From: Rana temporaria
Taxonomy: Eukaryota > Chordata > Amphibia > Anura > Ranidae
Reading direction: 5' to 3'
Length of the DNA: 64,000 nucleotides
Assembly: GCF_905171775.1 (NCBI RefSeq)
Contig: NC_053490.1
Location: 87,632,286-87,696,285 of the forward strand
Part shown: one piece after another, positions 31,861-42,863 of the stretch
How positions within the stretch are numbered: position 1 is the first letter of the stretch
Layout: each line of letters begins with the position of its first letter
Position numbers and translations under genes: made by a program
The notes under the pieces: generated by a model
Databases searched by the model: none
Seen by the model: the letters and a program-made list of their open reading frames with translations, nothing else
Told to the model about the DNA's origin: nothing

Positions 31861-32364
31861 TTCTTTCTTTATTTCTTTTTTTGTAAATGGCCCCCCGCTT
31901 CTAAATTTGCGGCAGCCCCCCCCCCTGCTTTATTCATTTCAGGCGGCAGCACCCCCCATCCCGGTTCTCTGCTCCAGGGGGCCCATGCCTGAAGCTGTGT
32001 AAGTGGCCTCATAATTCCTGATGGCGGCCCCGCCTCCCGTTAAGCCCCTGTGCTGCCCACAAATCAGACTGAAAATCATCAGCGGCACGCAGCCAGTGAC
32101 AGTACTGCTTCCCTTCCCAGTGTTTTAAAATGTACAGCACCCCTGGCTTCCCTTTAGACGTGCACTTCTCCCTTCCTGCCACTGGGTGCTGCTTGCATAT
32201 AAAAGTGAATTAGAATGTGATTTTATAACATCCCCAGTTTGCTCTTCCCGAGGCTGACTTCTTCATGTCCTGCTCCTCAAGGTATGTCACTGTTTGCTAA
32301 TCTATATTGTAAATTGAAGTTTTCTGTAGAGTGTCCCCAAAGTCTTTATAATATTTGATGATTC
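31861..32364. other. Unassigned stretch
   Basis: Contains CCCCC and TTTCTTT runs and some non-repetitive sequence. A composite transposon may extend from about 30900 to 33145, where the reverse strand reads CAGGGCCGTCTTTAATATGG, a hAT-like end, but the left partner is unclear. Confidence 0.35.
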
Positions 32365-32527
32365 ACTGCAGGTCTGGTCAGTGTTTTAAAAAGTTCCTCT
32401 ATTTTACACATGGCATGGCATGGGGGTCACAGCACCGTCTGTCCATTCTGCTTTAGCACCATGGGACCCCATGCCATGCCATGTGTAAAATAGAGGAACT
32501 CTTTAAATAACAGACCAGACCTGCAGT
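32365..32527. repeat. Long perfect-looking hairpin, 64-nt arms
   Basis: The arm 32365-32428 (ACTGCAGGTCTGGTC ... GGGGTC) is inverted at 32465-32527 (GACCCC ... GACCAGACCTGCAGT), with a loop of about 36 nt and few mismatches. No coding content. Confidence 0.85.
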
Positions 32528-32588
32528 CCAGGCTGAGTAAAGCCTCAGAGCAGATGACATTACTGTCTGTATTTAACTGCTTGATGGG

Positions 32589-33078
32589 CTTATTTTGGGC
32601 CTGGCTGGTTCACATGTATGTGTTTTGGCGGCCCACATTTGCGCAGGCACAGCAGCCCATTCATTTGAATGGGCCGCCATGCCTGCGTTTCCTGCAAAGA
32701 AAAGCGCATGCCTCATGTAATAGGCTGCGCACACGGCACGCCTATGCCCATCAAGCACTGAAATACAGCACTGTCTGTCCATTCTGCTGTCTGCTGTGAC
32801 TTATCTGCAGTTCCCGCACTGTCAAACTTGCTGCATTTTTAGACGTTTAGGTCACGCTTTTAAAAACACAGTGCGTTTGTGTGTGCAAGAACTGCAGGTA
32901 AGTAGCATGGTGCAAAAGCAGAATGGATTTCAAGGCAACTGTATTTTTAAAATGCTGAATGCACCTTTTTCTGCAGGAAACAAAGGCATGGCAGCCCATT
33001 CAAATCAATGGGCTGCTGTACCTGCACAAATGAGGACCGCCCAAAACATACATGTGAACCAGCCAGGCCCAAAATAAG
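32589..33078. mobile_element. MITE with 38-bp terminal inverted repeats
   Basis: CTTATTTTGGGCCTGGCTGG with TTCACATGTATGTGTTTTGG at 32589-32626 is inverted at 33041-33078. Inner arms around CAGCCCATTCATTTGAATGGGC also pair with 32996-33017. The interior has no transposase. Confidence 0.8.
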
Positions 33079-33219
33079 CTGGAGGGGGGCCCAAAAAAAA
33101 TGTTTGCCCTGGGCCCAAACCATATTAAAGACGGCCCTGATCACAGATAGGAAACACTCCTGCTTCCAGCAAACAGTTCTTGTCGCCACTCTAGCCAGAG
33201 TGGGTATTGCTCACTAGTC

Positions 33220-34025
33220 ATTCATGTATTCCTAACACTAACCCCCCTGTAACCCCAATACTAACCCTCCCTATATCCCCAAGAGTAACTCTCCCTGTAA
33301 CCCCAATACTATTCCTCCCTATATCCCCAAGAGTAACTCTCCCTGTAACCCCAATACTAACCCTCCCTATATCCCCAATACTAACCCTTCATGTAACCCC
33401 AATACTATCCCTCCCTATATCCCCAAGAGTAACTCTCCCTGTTACCCCAATACTAACCCTCCCTATAGTCCCAAGAATAACCTCCCTGTAACACCAATAC
33501 TATTCCTCCCTATATCCCCAAGAGTAACTCTCCCTGTAACCCCAATACTAACCCTCCCTATATCCCCAAGAATAACCCCCCCTGTAACCCCAATACTATC
33601 CCTCCCTATATCCCCAAGAGTAACTCTCCCTGTAACCCCAATACTAACCCTCCCTATCGTCCCAGGAATAACCCTTCCTGTAATCCCAATACTATCCCTC
33701 CCTATATCCCCAAGAATAACCCCCCATGTAACCCCAATACTATTCCTCCCTATATCCCCAAGAGTAACTCTCCCTGTAACCCCAATATTAACCCTCCCTA
33801 TAGTCCCAATAATAACCCTCCCTGTAACCCCAATACTAACCCTCCCTATATCCCCAAGAATAACCCCCCTGTAACCCCAATACTATTCCTCCCTATATCC
33901 CCAAGAGTAACTCTCCCTGTAACCCCAATACTAACCCTCCCTATAGTCCCAAGAATAACCCCCCTGTAACCCCAATACTAACCCTCCCGATATCCCCAAG
34001 AGTAACCCTCCTGTAACTGAACCCA
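33220..34025. repeat. Minisatellite, 48-bp unit, about 16 copies
   Basis: The unit runs CCCAAGAGTAACTCTCCCTG, TAACCCCAATACTAACCCTC, CCTATATC, with variants such as ATAGTC and AATAACCCCCC. The block starts after CATTCATGTATTCCTAACACTAAC and ends at CCCAGAGTTTGGGG. The same flanks bound a contracted relative at 35740-35840. Confidence 0.93.
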
Positions 34026-34500
34026 GAGTTTGGGGATAGGGGGGCTCTAGAGAGAAGGGGCGTGTGGGAGGAATAGTGCCCCATGATTGGTATTAATAGG
34101 AGGAATAGTGCCCCATCATCGCAGCAGTGGGATCCAGCACCACCCTCTCCCGAGCCACTTCTTCACTGATCTTCAGTCCCCCGGTGCCGACATGTTAAAT
34201 GTGGGCAGTCGGCCGTGATTCTTTACAAATTTACTGCGCATGCCGTGCTGAGCCGTGCTGCACTTTGTGGATGGTCACAGGTTCCAGAAAGCTGCGGGGA
34301 GGGGAAGGGGGGGGGGGGACTTCTGGTGGATATGTTGCAGTGATCTGACCAGAAGTGGGATCGGGTACCTGTCAAACCAGTTACCCACTTCCCTGACAAA
34401 ATAACAAATCAAAAACTGTATGAAGGTAGAAAAGGGGGAGGAGGTGGAAAAGCAGAATGTTTGGATAAAGTTCCACTTTAAGTGATTGTTATTTAAAAAT
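34026..34500. other. Unassigned stretch with a GAATAGTGCCCCAT pair
   Basis: Two diverged copies of the GAATAGTGCCCCAT unit lie near 34071 and 34103; the unit is expanded at 35865-36075. Near 34462 a GGATAAAGTTCCACTTTAA segment looks like the right end of a TTAA element. Confidence 0.45.
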
Positions 34501-34839
34501 AAAAAATAAATTAGGTTTACAAACATGTTATATTTGCCTGTTCTCTTTAATAATTTGACATAGAGCAGCCTCTTCTTGGGTTGCCTGCCAGCACTCCTAG
34601 CTCCTCCCCCTTGTCGAGTGTACCCCATAGCAAACCGCTTGCTATGCGGTCCATTGAAGCACAGAACACAGCTTGGCCCCGCCCCCTGCTGTCTGCTCAC
34701 TGGCTGTGATTGGCTCCCACTGCTGCCTTTCTGTCCAGTGAGGAGAGAGAGCTACTGCTCTTAGGCACAGCGCTGGATCAAGAGCGAGCTCAGGTAAGTA
34801 TTTAGGCGGGGGGTTTTCCTCCCGCACTCCAAAGACATT

Positions 34840-34995
34840 TCTTGGGTTGGTGGTGCAGTGGTGAGCATAGCTGCTTATCCAGCAGCTGACCCGGGTTCAA
34901 TTCCCGGCCAACGCAATTGCCAAGATGGCTACTAACTGCTTTGTATCCCCAGGACAGAGAAATCTGCTCTACAAATTAAATGCTGATGGAATAAA
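34840..34995 (+). mobile_element. tRNA-derived SINE
   Basis: An RNA polymerase III A box TGGTGCAGTGG (34851-34861) and B box GGTTCAATTCC (34894-34904) match the consensus, 32 bases apart. The tRNA-like head is followed by AAGATGGCTACTAACTGC and an A-rich tail (AAATTAAATGCTGATGG). The head keeps pairing GACCCGGGTTCAATTCCCGG in the T-arm region but has no normal acceptor stem. I read it as a SINE, not a tRNA gene. Confidence 0.7.
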
Positions 34996-35042
34996 ATTTA
35001 AATCAAAGGGAATATGTTGTATGTTTGTATGTATTTTGTTAA

Positions 35043-35560
35043 AGCGGGAGTTCACCCATTTAAAAAAAAAAAAAAAATCTCCCCTTAGCTTCCTGCTCGT
35101 TCGGTCTAGGGGAATCGGCTATTTATATTAAAATATGAGCTGTACTTACCCGTTTTCGAGCTGCATCTTCTTCCGTCGCTTCCGGGTATGGGTCTTCGGG
35201 AGCGGGCGTTCCTTCTTGATTGACATTCTTCCGAGAGGCTTCCGACGGTCGCATCCATCGCGTCACTCGTAGCCGAAAGAAGCCGAACGTCGGTGCGCCT
35301 CTATACTGCGCCTGCGCACCGACGTTCGGCTTCTTTCGGAAAATCGTGACGCGATGGATGCGACCGTCGGAAGCCTCTCGGAAACCTGTCAATCAAGAAG
35401 GAACGCCCATTCCCGAAGCCCATACCCGGAAGCGACGGAGAGGATGCGTCTCGTAAACGGGTAAGTACTGCACATATTTTAAAATAAATAGCCGATTCCC
35501 CTAGTAATAACGAGCAGGAATCTAAGGGGGAAAAGTGCCCTCTAAGGGTGAACCCCCGCT
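35043..35560. mobile_element. TTAA-target palindromic MITE, AGCGGGAGTTCACCC ends
   Basis: The ends AGCGGGAGTTCACCC and GGGTGAACCCCCGCT lie between TTAA 35039-35042 and TTAA 35561-35564. The arms pair over most of the length (GCGTCACTCGTAGCCGAAAG and CTTCTTTCGGAAAATCGTGACGC; GAGCAGGAA against TTCCTGCTC). No coding capacity. Confidence 0.88.
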
Positions 35561-35724
35561 TTAAGGACTTTTGAATAATATATTTTTTTGCACAAGAATA
35601 TGATTGTTTTGTATTCTTATTTTCAGCCAGCAGGTGGAGCATTCGGCTCCCTTTTAGGTATTTTCTAGGCTATCATTAGCAACTTGGATGAAAAAAGCCA
35701 GCTGTTTACTATATAGCTCAACAG

Positions 35725-36080
35725 CTCTCTCTAACACTAGCCATTCATGTAATCCTAACACTAACGCCCCCTGTAACCCCAATACTATCCCTCCCTATAG
35801 CCTCAAGAATAACCCTCCCTGTAACAACCCAGAGTTGGGGGAAGTGGGGCTTGTGAGAGGAATAGTGCCCCATTAATGGTATCAGTTGGGGCAATAGTGC
35901 CCTATCATTGGTATCAGTGGGCTGAATTGTGTCCCATCATTGGTATCAGTGGGAGGAATAGTGCCCCATTATTGGTATCAGTTGGGGTAATAGTGCCCCA
36001 TCATTGGTATCAGTGGGAAGAATTGTGTCCCATCATTGGTATCAGAGGGAGGAATAGTGCCCCATCATTGGCTACAATTG
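35725..36080. repeat. Second copy of the 33.2-34.1 kb composite, expanded in a different unit
   Basis: It begins CCATTCATGTAATCCTAACACTAACG and has about one 48-bp unit, then CCCAGAGTTGGGG. Next comes a 32-bp unit (TCATTGGTATCAGTGGGAGG plus AATAGTGCCCCA) in about seven copies at 35865-36075. Confidence 0.85.
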
Positions 36081-37101
36081 GTACAACTTCCTGGACTCAC
36101 TGCATGTTTCTCAGCTACTTCTCATTTCTAAGGACTACATATCCCATGGTACCTTGCTGCCCACAAGCAGTGATCCCTACACTGACTCAGCCTCCTCTCA
36201 GCACCCCTGTAGATCAGAGGGCGGGGCTCTGTGAAATGTGTGACACAGCAGTGCCTACTCACAGGCCATAGTGACTCTGTGTCACAGAATACAAGGAAGC
36301 AGGAGCGTAACTACAGGGGGTGCAATTGCTACCCGGCCCCAATGCTCCAAAGGTCCATTGCTACTCCCCTCTATACCTGGAACCGATGCCCTCCATGTTG
36401 CTCCTGCAGCCACTGAATGCCCGCTTCTCCTTCTCTCTCTCCCGCAGGCATACAGGGGCTGCAGGAGGAACATGGAGGGCATCAGTTCCTCTATCTGACC
36501 CCCCCACCCCTCTCAGGTCCCCCCCCCAGTCTTCTCTTGTCCTTGTGCTGTCTTCCTCCCCCCCTGCAGCGCTGCTGGGTTCCTCCCTTCCCTCTCCTGC
36601 CAGCTGCTGTGGGGGATGGAGAGCGGAGAAGGGGCCAATAAATATGTCATTTACCACCCCCTTCTTGTCTGAAATGACACAGATCACTGACTCTGATCAT
36701 TCATAACTAAAGTGTAGTAAACAGATTACTATGCTTAATTTTATGAATGGACAGGAAGCTCTGTGTAGAGATTATTCCACTCCATTCATTCTGTGCAGTT
36801 GAGGGGCAGAGATGGAGAGGAGGGCGTGTCCTCAATCTTCTTTCTCTGTCTCAAAGGTGAAACATCAGAGGTCTGTTTAGAGCCCCGATATCCCACCAAA
36901 GTCCCCCAACGGGGCTCCTAAAAATGTAACAAAAAAAATATTTCAAAAAATAAAAAAGATAAAAAACTACTGACACTAAAATCCTTTTTTTTTTTTTTAT
37001 TGGTCTTATGTAATATAAACATTTCTGAGATACTTAATTTGGGGTTTTCACTCGCTATAAGCCATAATCATCAACATCAAAAGAAAGAAATCCTTGAAAT
37101 A
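36081..37101. other. Unassigned stretch with a short hairpin
   Basis: Non-coding. GATGCCCTCCATGTTGCTCC (36385 onward) is inverted at 36457-36483, giving 27-nt arms. GAGCGTAACTACAGGGGGTGC at 36303 resembles a hAT-like terminus. No gene recognised. Confidence 0.4.
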
Positions 37102-37401
37102 CAGTGAGGGAGGGAAAAAAAGTATTGGCCCCCCTGCTGATTTTGTACGTTTTCCCCGCTGACAAAGAAATGATCAGTCTATAATATTATTGGTCAGTTT
37201 ATTGTACCAGTGAGAGGCAGAATAACCACAAACATATCCAGAAAAACACATTTCAAAAAAGTTATAAATTGATTTGCTTTACTTGGCAAAACCCTTGTTG
37301 GCAATAACAGAGGTCAGACGTTTCTTGGAGTTGGCCTCCAGGTTCTCACACATCTCAGGAGGGATGTTGTCCTCTTTTTCAGATCCTCTTCAAGTCATTA
37401 A

Positions 37402-38128
37402 GGGGGTAGATTCAGGTACCGCTGCGCACTCCTTACGGAGGCGCAGCGTCCCGTTTTTGCCCTGCGCCCCGGCAAATTATTTGCGCTACGCTTCATTCAC
37501 GAAGCAGTAGCCACGTAATTTGCGTGGGCGCTCCTCAAAAATGCCCGGTGTAAGGGCGCGTAATTTAAATGATCCCGTAGGGGGCGTGGATCATTTAAAT
37601 TAGGCGCGTTCCCGCGCCGAGCGTAGTGCGCATGCTCCGTCAGGAAACAACGTGCATTGCGGCAAATGACGTCGCAAGGACGTCATTTGCTTCAAAGTGA
37701 ACGTGAATGACGTCCAGCGCCATTCACGATTCACTTACAAACGACGTAAAATTTAAACTTTGCGACGCGGGAACGACGGTATACGTAACATTGGCTGCCC
37801 CTGCTATTAGCAGGAGCAGCCTTACGCGAAACCCGACGTACGCAAACAATGTAAACTGCGTACGCAGGGCTCGCGTAGGGTTGTGAATCGGCGTTAGTAT
37901 GCAATTTGCATACTATACGCTGACCACAACGGGAACGCCCCCTAGCGGCCAACGTAAGAATGCAGCCTACGATATGACTGGCATAAGAGCCTTATGCTAG
38001 TCATATCTTAAGCTGCCGTCGGCGTAACGAGGTTCCTGAATCAGAAGCATTCGTAACGCCGGCGCAAGTAAGCAATTGCGCTGCGGAACTATGGTTACGC
38101 AGACGCAATTGCTTCTTGAATCTAGGCC
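37402..38128. mobile_element. Palindromic MITE, GGGCCAGATTCAC-type (copy 5), inside Tc1
   Basis: The ends GGGGTAGATTCAGG and TTGAATCTAGGCC are inverted copies; AAG/AAGG flanks on both sides fit a 3-bp duplication of the Tc1 sequence. The interior is the family CpG-rich foldback (GCGCGTTCCCGCGCC, AATGACGTCGCAAGGACGTC). Confidence 0.85.
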
Positions 38129-38498
38129 AAGGTTTCCAAGCTGAGGTTTGGTAACTCGAACCTTCAGCTCCCTCCACATATTTTCTATGGGATTATGGTC
38201 TGGAGACTGGCTAGGCCACTCCAAGACCTTAATGTGCTTCTTCTTGAACCACATCTTTGTTGCCTTGGCCGTGTGTTTTGGGTCATTGTCATGATGGAAA
38301 ACATCTTTGTTGTCTTGGCCGTGTGTTTTGGGTCATTGTCATGATGGAAAACCCACCCATGACCCATTTTCAATGCCCTGGCTGAGGGAAGGAGGTTCTC
38401 ACCCAAGATTTGATGGCACATGGCCCCGTCCATCGTCCCTTTGATGCAGTGAAGTTGTCATGTCCTGAAAACACCCCAAAGCATAATGTTTCCACCTC

Positions 38499-38670
38499 CA
38501 TGTGTGACGGTGGGGGATGGTGTTCTCCATGTATGACGGTGGGGGATGGTGTTCTCCATGTATGACGGTGGGGGATGGTGTTCTCCATGTATGACGGTGG
38601 GGGATGGTGTTCTCCATGAATGACGGTGGGGGATGGTGTTCTCCATGTAGGACGGTGGGGGATGGTGTTC
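38499..38670. repeat. 29-bp minisatellite inside the Tc1 transposase
   Basis: CCATGTATGACGGTGGGGGA plus TGGTGTTCT repeated about six times at a strict 29-bp period (for example 38527 to 38556). 29 is not a multiple of three, so successive copies shift the transposase frame. Confidence 0.9.
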
Positions 38671-39283
38671 TTGGGGTCATAGTCAGCATTCCTCCGCGAG
38701 TGTTGATGTTGAATTGATGCCGAAGAGCTTGATTTTGGTCTCATCTGACCACAACACTTTCCCCCAGTTCTCCTCTGAATCATTCAGATGTTCATTTGAA
38801 GACTTCAGACGAGCTGTACATGTGATTTCCTGATCAGGGTAACCTTGCGGGCGCTGCAGGATTTCAGTCCTTCTCGGTGTAGTGTGTTACCAATTGTTTT
38901 CTTGGTGACTCTGGTCCCAGCTGAGATCATTGACAAGATTCTCCCGTGTAGTTCTGGGCGGATTCCTCACCGTTCTCATGATCATTGAAACTCCATAAGG
39001 TGAGATCTTGTATGGAGCCCCAGACCGAGGGAGAGTGACAGTTAATTTGTGTTTCTTCCATTTGTGAATAATCCCACCAACTGTCGTCACCCTCTCACCA
39101 AGCTGCTTGGCGATGGTCTTGTAGCCCATTCCAGCCTTGTGTGGGTCTACAATCTTCTCCCTGACATCCTTGGACAGCTCTTTGGTCTTGGCCATGGTGG
39201 AGAGATTGGAATCTGATTGATTGCTTCTGTGGACAGGTGTCTTTTATACAGATAACATGCTGATATTAGGAGCACTCTCTTAA

Positions 39284-40245
39284 CCACTTAAGCCCCGGAC
39301 CAATATGCTGGCTAAAGACCAAAGGTGTTTTTACAGTATGGGACTGCGTCGCTTTAACAGACAATTGCGCGGTCGTGCGACGTGGCTCCCAAACAAAATT
39401 GGCGTCCTTTTTTCCCCAAAAATAGAGCTTTCTTTTGGTGGTATTTGATCACCTCGGCGGTTTTTATTTTTTGCGCTATAAACAAAAATAGAGCGACAAT
39501 TTTGAAAAAAATTCAATATTTTTTACTTTTTGCTATAATAAATATCCCCCAAAAACATATATAATATTTTTTTTTTCCTCAGTTTAGGCCGATACGTATT
39601 CTTCTACCTATTTTTGGTAAAAAAAAACGCAATAATCGTTTATCGGTTGGTTTGCGCAAAATTTATAGCGTTTACAAAATAGGGGATAGTTTTATTGCAT
39701 TTTTTTTTTTTACTACTAATGGCGGCGATCAGCGATTCTTTTCGTGACTGCGACATTATGGCAGACACTTCGGACAATTTTGACACATTTTTGGGACCAT
39801 TGTCATTTTCACAGCAAAAAATGCATTTAAATTGCATTCTTTATTGTGAAAATGACAGTTGCAATTTGGGAGTTAACCACAGGGGGCGCTGTAGGAGTTA
39901 GGGTTCACTGTGTGAGTGTTTACAACTGTAGGGGGGTGTGGCTGTAGGTCTGACGTCATCGATCGTGTCTTCCCTATAAAGGGAATGACGCGATCGATAC
40001 GCCGCCACAGTGAAGCACGGGGAAGCCGTGTTTACACACGGCTCTCCCCGTTCTTCAGCTCCGGGGACCGATCGCCGCACTCGAGCGGTCCTGGTCCCGG
40101 AGCTTCGGACCGGGTCGCGAGAGCGCGCTGCGGGCGCGCGCCCGCGACCCACGGCTGGGTACAAGTACAGGACGTATATATACGTGCTTGTGCCCAGCCG
40201 TGCCATTCTGCCGACGTATATGTGCAGGAGGCGGTCCTTAAGTGG
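39284..40245. mobile_element. Complete TTAA-target element, CCACTTAAG ends, inside Tc1
   Basis: The ends CCACTTAAGCCCC and TCCTTAAGTGG are inverted copies, flanked by TTAA 39280-39283 and 40246-40249. Removing it rejoins Tc1 sequence (GCACTCTC, TTAA, AGGAAGTGCTCC). Body strings TGACAATTGCGCGGTC-like, CTTTCTTTTGGTGGTATTTGATCACC and GGCGGCGATC are shared with 40661-41664. It encodes no transposase. The mobilising enzyme (piggyBac or Kolobok type) is inferred from the target. Confidence 0.9.
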
Positions 40246-40660
40246 TTAAAGGAAGTGCTCCTAATCTCAGCTTGTTACCTGTATAGAAGACACCTGAGAG
40301 ACAGAAATCTTGCTGATTGATAGGGGATCAAATACTTATTTCACCCATTAAAATGCAAATCCGTTTTTTTCAAATGCGCAGATATTTTTGTTGTTATTCT
40401 GTCTCTCACTGATAAAATAAACCGACCAATAAAATAATAAACTGATCTTTTCTTTGTCAGCGGGCAAACCAACAAAATCAGCAGGGGGTCAAATACTATT
40501 TCCCTCACTGTATTTCCGTGTGCAACGCATCTCTAAAAAATATATGAGTTTCACTTTTTGTATTAAATTACTGAAATAAATAAACGTTTTGTTGATATTC
40601 GAATTTTATGAGATGCACCTGTAATCAATAAAGTATCAAGCAGGAAGTCTGGGACTTTAA

Positions 40661-41664
40661 CCACTTCATTACTGGGCACTTAAACCCACTTCGTGCCCAG
40701 ACCAATTTTCAGATTTCAGTGCTGACGCATTTTGAATGACAATTGCGCGGTCATACAACACTGTACCCAAATTATATTTTTATCATTTTTTTTCCACAAA
40801 TAGAGCTTTCTTTTGGTGGTATTTGATCATCTCTGCTATTTTTATTTGTTGCGCTATAAACAAAAAAAAACAGAAAATTTTGAAAAAAAACACAATATTT
40901 TTTACTTTTTGTTATAATAATATCCAATTTTTTTCTTAAAAATAAAAATTTCCCTCGGTTTAGGCCGATACATATTCTTCTACATATTTTTGTTAAAAAA
41001 ATCGCAATAAGCGTATATTGATTGGTTTGCGCAAAAGCTGTAGCGCCTACAAAATAGGGGATAGATTTATGTTTTTTTTTTTTTTTACTAGTAATGGCGG
41101 CGATCTGCAATTTTTTTTGTCAGGCCTGTGATATTGCGGCGGACGTATCGGACACTTTTGACACAATTTTGGGACCATTCACATTTATACAGCGATCAGT
41201 GCTATAAAAATGCACTAATTACTGTATAAATGTGACTGGCAGGGAAGGGGTTAACACTAGGGGGTGAGGAAGGGGTTAAATGTATTCCCTGGGTGTGATT
41301 CTTACTGTGTGAGGAGGGCGACTGACTGGTGGAGGTGACTGATGCTGTGTCCCTATGTACAAGGGACACAGATCGGTCTCCTCTCTCCCTGACAGGACAT
41401 GGAGCTCTGTGTTTACACACAGAGCTCCACGTCCCTGCTGTCACCGCCGATCGCGGGTACCTGGCGGACATCGCGGCCGCCAGGCACACGCATCGGCTCC
41501 CCAGCGATACGCCGGGCACAGTGTTTCCCCGCTGAGCGCCCCCAGCGGCGTGCCCCCAGCGGCGCGCATGGGGAATGTAAACAACAGGATGTCCAAAGAC
41601 GTCCACCCGGCACTTGAGAGCCACGCTGTGGACGTCTTTCGTCCATAGCGCGGATCCCAAGTGG
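40661..41664. mobile_element. Complete TTAA-target element, CCACTT ends
   Basis: The ends CCACTTCATTACTGGGC and CGGATCCCAAGTGG lie between TTAA 40657-40660 and TTAA 41665-41668. Same family body as 39284-40245. The GC-rich right third contains an ACACAGAGCTCCACGTC foldback. The right TTAA is shared with the next element. Confidence 0.88.
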
Positions 41665-41668
41665 TTAA

Positions 41669-41896
41669 AGCGGAAGTAAACTGATCTATTTGATAGTTTA
41701 AAAAAACAGTTAACATTCCCGGCATGCCGGAAATGCTAGATGTCACATTTGCTTGTGCTCTCAACCAAACTGTCAAACCATCCAATGGCTGGTTTCATAA
41801 CTGATCACATGTGCAGCATCGTGGCAGTTGCAGATTAAACAGAGGCCAAGATGGCAGCTTCCTTGGCTTAAAACAATTGGAGGGTTTACTTCCACT
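41669..41896. mobile_element. Small TTAA-target MITE, AGCGGAAGTAAAC ends
   Basis: The ends AGCGGAAGTAAAC and GTTTACTTCCACT lie between TTAA 41665-41668 and TTAA 41897-41900. 228 bp, non-coding. It abuts the previous element with a single TTAA between them. Confidence 0.85.
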
Positions 41897-41900
41897 TTAA

Positions 41901-42863
41901 ATGAGGCTTGTAAACATCGTGGAGGTAAAAATAGAATACATATTTATTAAATCATAAGGAATTGCATAAAACAAGTCAATGACAGCGACCACATACAGAG
42001 AAGACATTATAATAAATATCATTCCATAAATGTTCACACACACATGTATCTGTGCGTGCGAGCTATGAGCGTCAAAAGGTACATAAATATATAACTTAGC
42101 GCCTCGTAGTGGTCTCAATTGATTAGTTCATACATTCAATAAGTTCATATATATACCTAAAAACAGCAAAGCAGCACTTGCATGAGAGTAATATAGACCA
42201 GTAGAACCATAATTGATGGATAAAAGGTGTTCTGAGTAGGTGGTGTGATATAAACATATGTCTGCATCCTAAAATTCCCAACACGTTTCGTGTGCAAAGG
42301 ACACTCATCAGGGTCGGATGCTCTGAGAAATCTATAAAGTACAATAGAATATAATTAATATGGCTATAAATAGTGCTAACAGGGAAAGGCGTAGAAGCCC
42401 ACCCAAGGTACTTACATAAAGAGGGTACACAGAGGTATGGCGTGTATGGAAACAAGGCCAAAATGGTAGTCTGTCCCGGGAGCTGAGGTAATTGAGCCAC
42501 CGAATCCCCCCCCCCCCCCCCAAAAGGACATGTACATGGGCCTCGGGTTGCTGGATTTCAAGGTAGTATAAAGTGCTGACTGCCAGAAGAGGTCTAGAGT
42601 AAGTAAAATTTAGTCAGTGTATTATATTATACTGGTAAAATCAACAGAGAATAATGTATATCTAACAAGATCGTAAAGGTCAGAAGGCTCTATGCAGATA
42701 TATAATAGAGATGTGAACCACATGCAGATTATCATAGGATGTGGTATAAGAGAAAGTCCAAAGACAGCAGGGACAGTCCCAATTCACCAAAACCAAATGG
42801 TGGAAGGGAATAGCTGGCTAGCAAGTGATGCATGAGGTAACCCAGTAATAGCTTACATGTGTC
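41901..42863 (-). repeat. Hammerhead-bearing repeat, left part (Penelope-like candidate)
   Basis: Non-coding sequence holding a full hammerhead motif on the minus strand (42264-42321). It is interrupted at 42864 by a hAT element and seems to resume at 43729-44160. No reverse transcriptase or GIY-YIG endonuclease frame is visible. Assignment to a Penelope-type terminal repeat or a retrozyme-like element is an inference from the ribozyme. Confidence 0.45.
42264..42321 (-). ncRNA. Type I hammerhead ribozyme motif
   Basis: Read on the minus strand: GCATCC (stem I outer), GA, CC, then CTGATGA (42311-42305). Stem II follows, GTGT with loop CCTTTGC and ACAC plus a closing C before the core, then GAAA (42289-42286), C, G, T, GTT (cleavage expected after 42280), GG and, after a loop of about eight bases, GGATGC. 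GCATCC/GGATGC gives six perfect pairs and CC/GG two more next to the core. All invariant core positions (CUGAUGA, GAAA, UH) are present. Stem III is extremely short, as in ribozymes of Penelope-like elements and retrozymes, which are thought to act as dimers. Confidence 0.7.

Larger units (their letters stand above)
37102..40510 (-). mobile_element. Tc1/mariner transposon with both ends, broken and carrying two nested elements
   Basis: The ends CAGTGAGGGAGG and TCCCTCACTG are flanked by TA (37100-37101 and 40511-40512). On the minus strand the transposase starts at 39195. Its N-terminal helix-turn-helix (MAKTKELSKDVREKIV, GYKTIAKQLG) is followed by a GRPR-like KLTVTLPRSGAP region up to 38887. 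Broken continuations at 38783-38370 and 38433-38185 keep LGVFSGH-like and HHDNDPKHTAKTT (second Asp). SQSPDHNPIENMWRELK at about 38222-38160 carries the third catalytic acid. Damage: a 50-bp tandem duplication (38251-38350), a 29-bp minisatellite in the coding region (38499-38670) and several frameshifts. MITEs at 37402-38128 and 39284-40245 inserted later. Confidence 0.92.

Noticed and set aside
34843..34914. Functional tRNA gene
   Set aside because: A and B boxes are good, but the acceptor and anticodon arms do not fold normally and a SINE-like body follows, so it is called a SINE.
42123..42500. 125-codon minus-strand frame over the ribozyme region
   Set aside because: Low-complexity hydrophobic translation with no Penelope reverse transcriptase or GIY-YIG motif.
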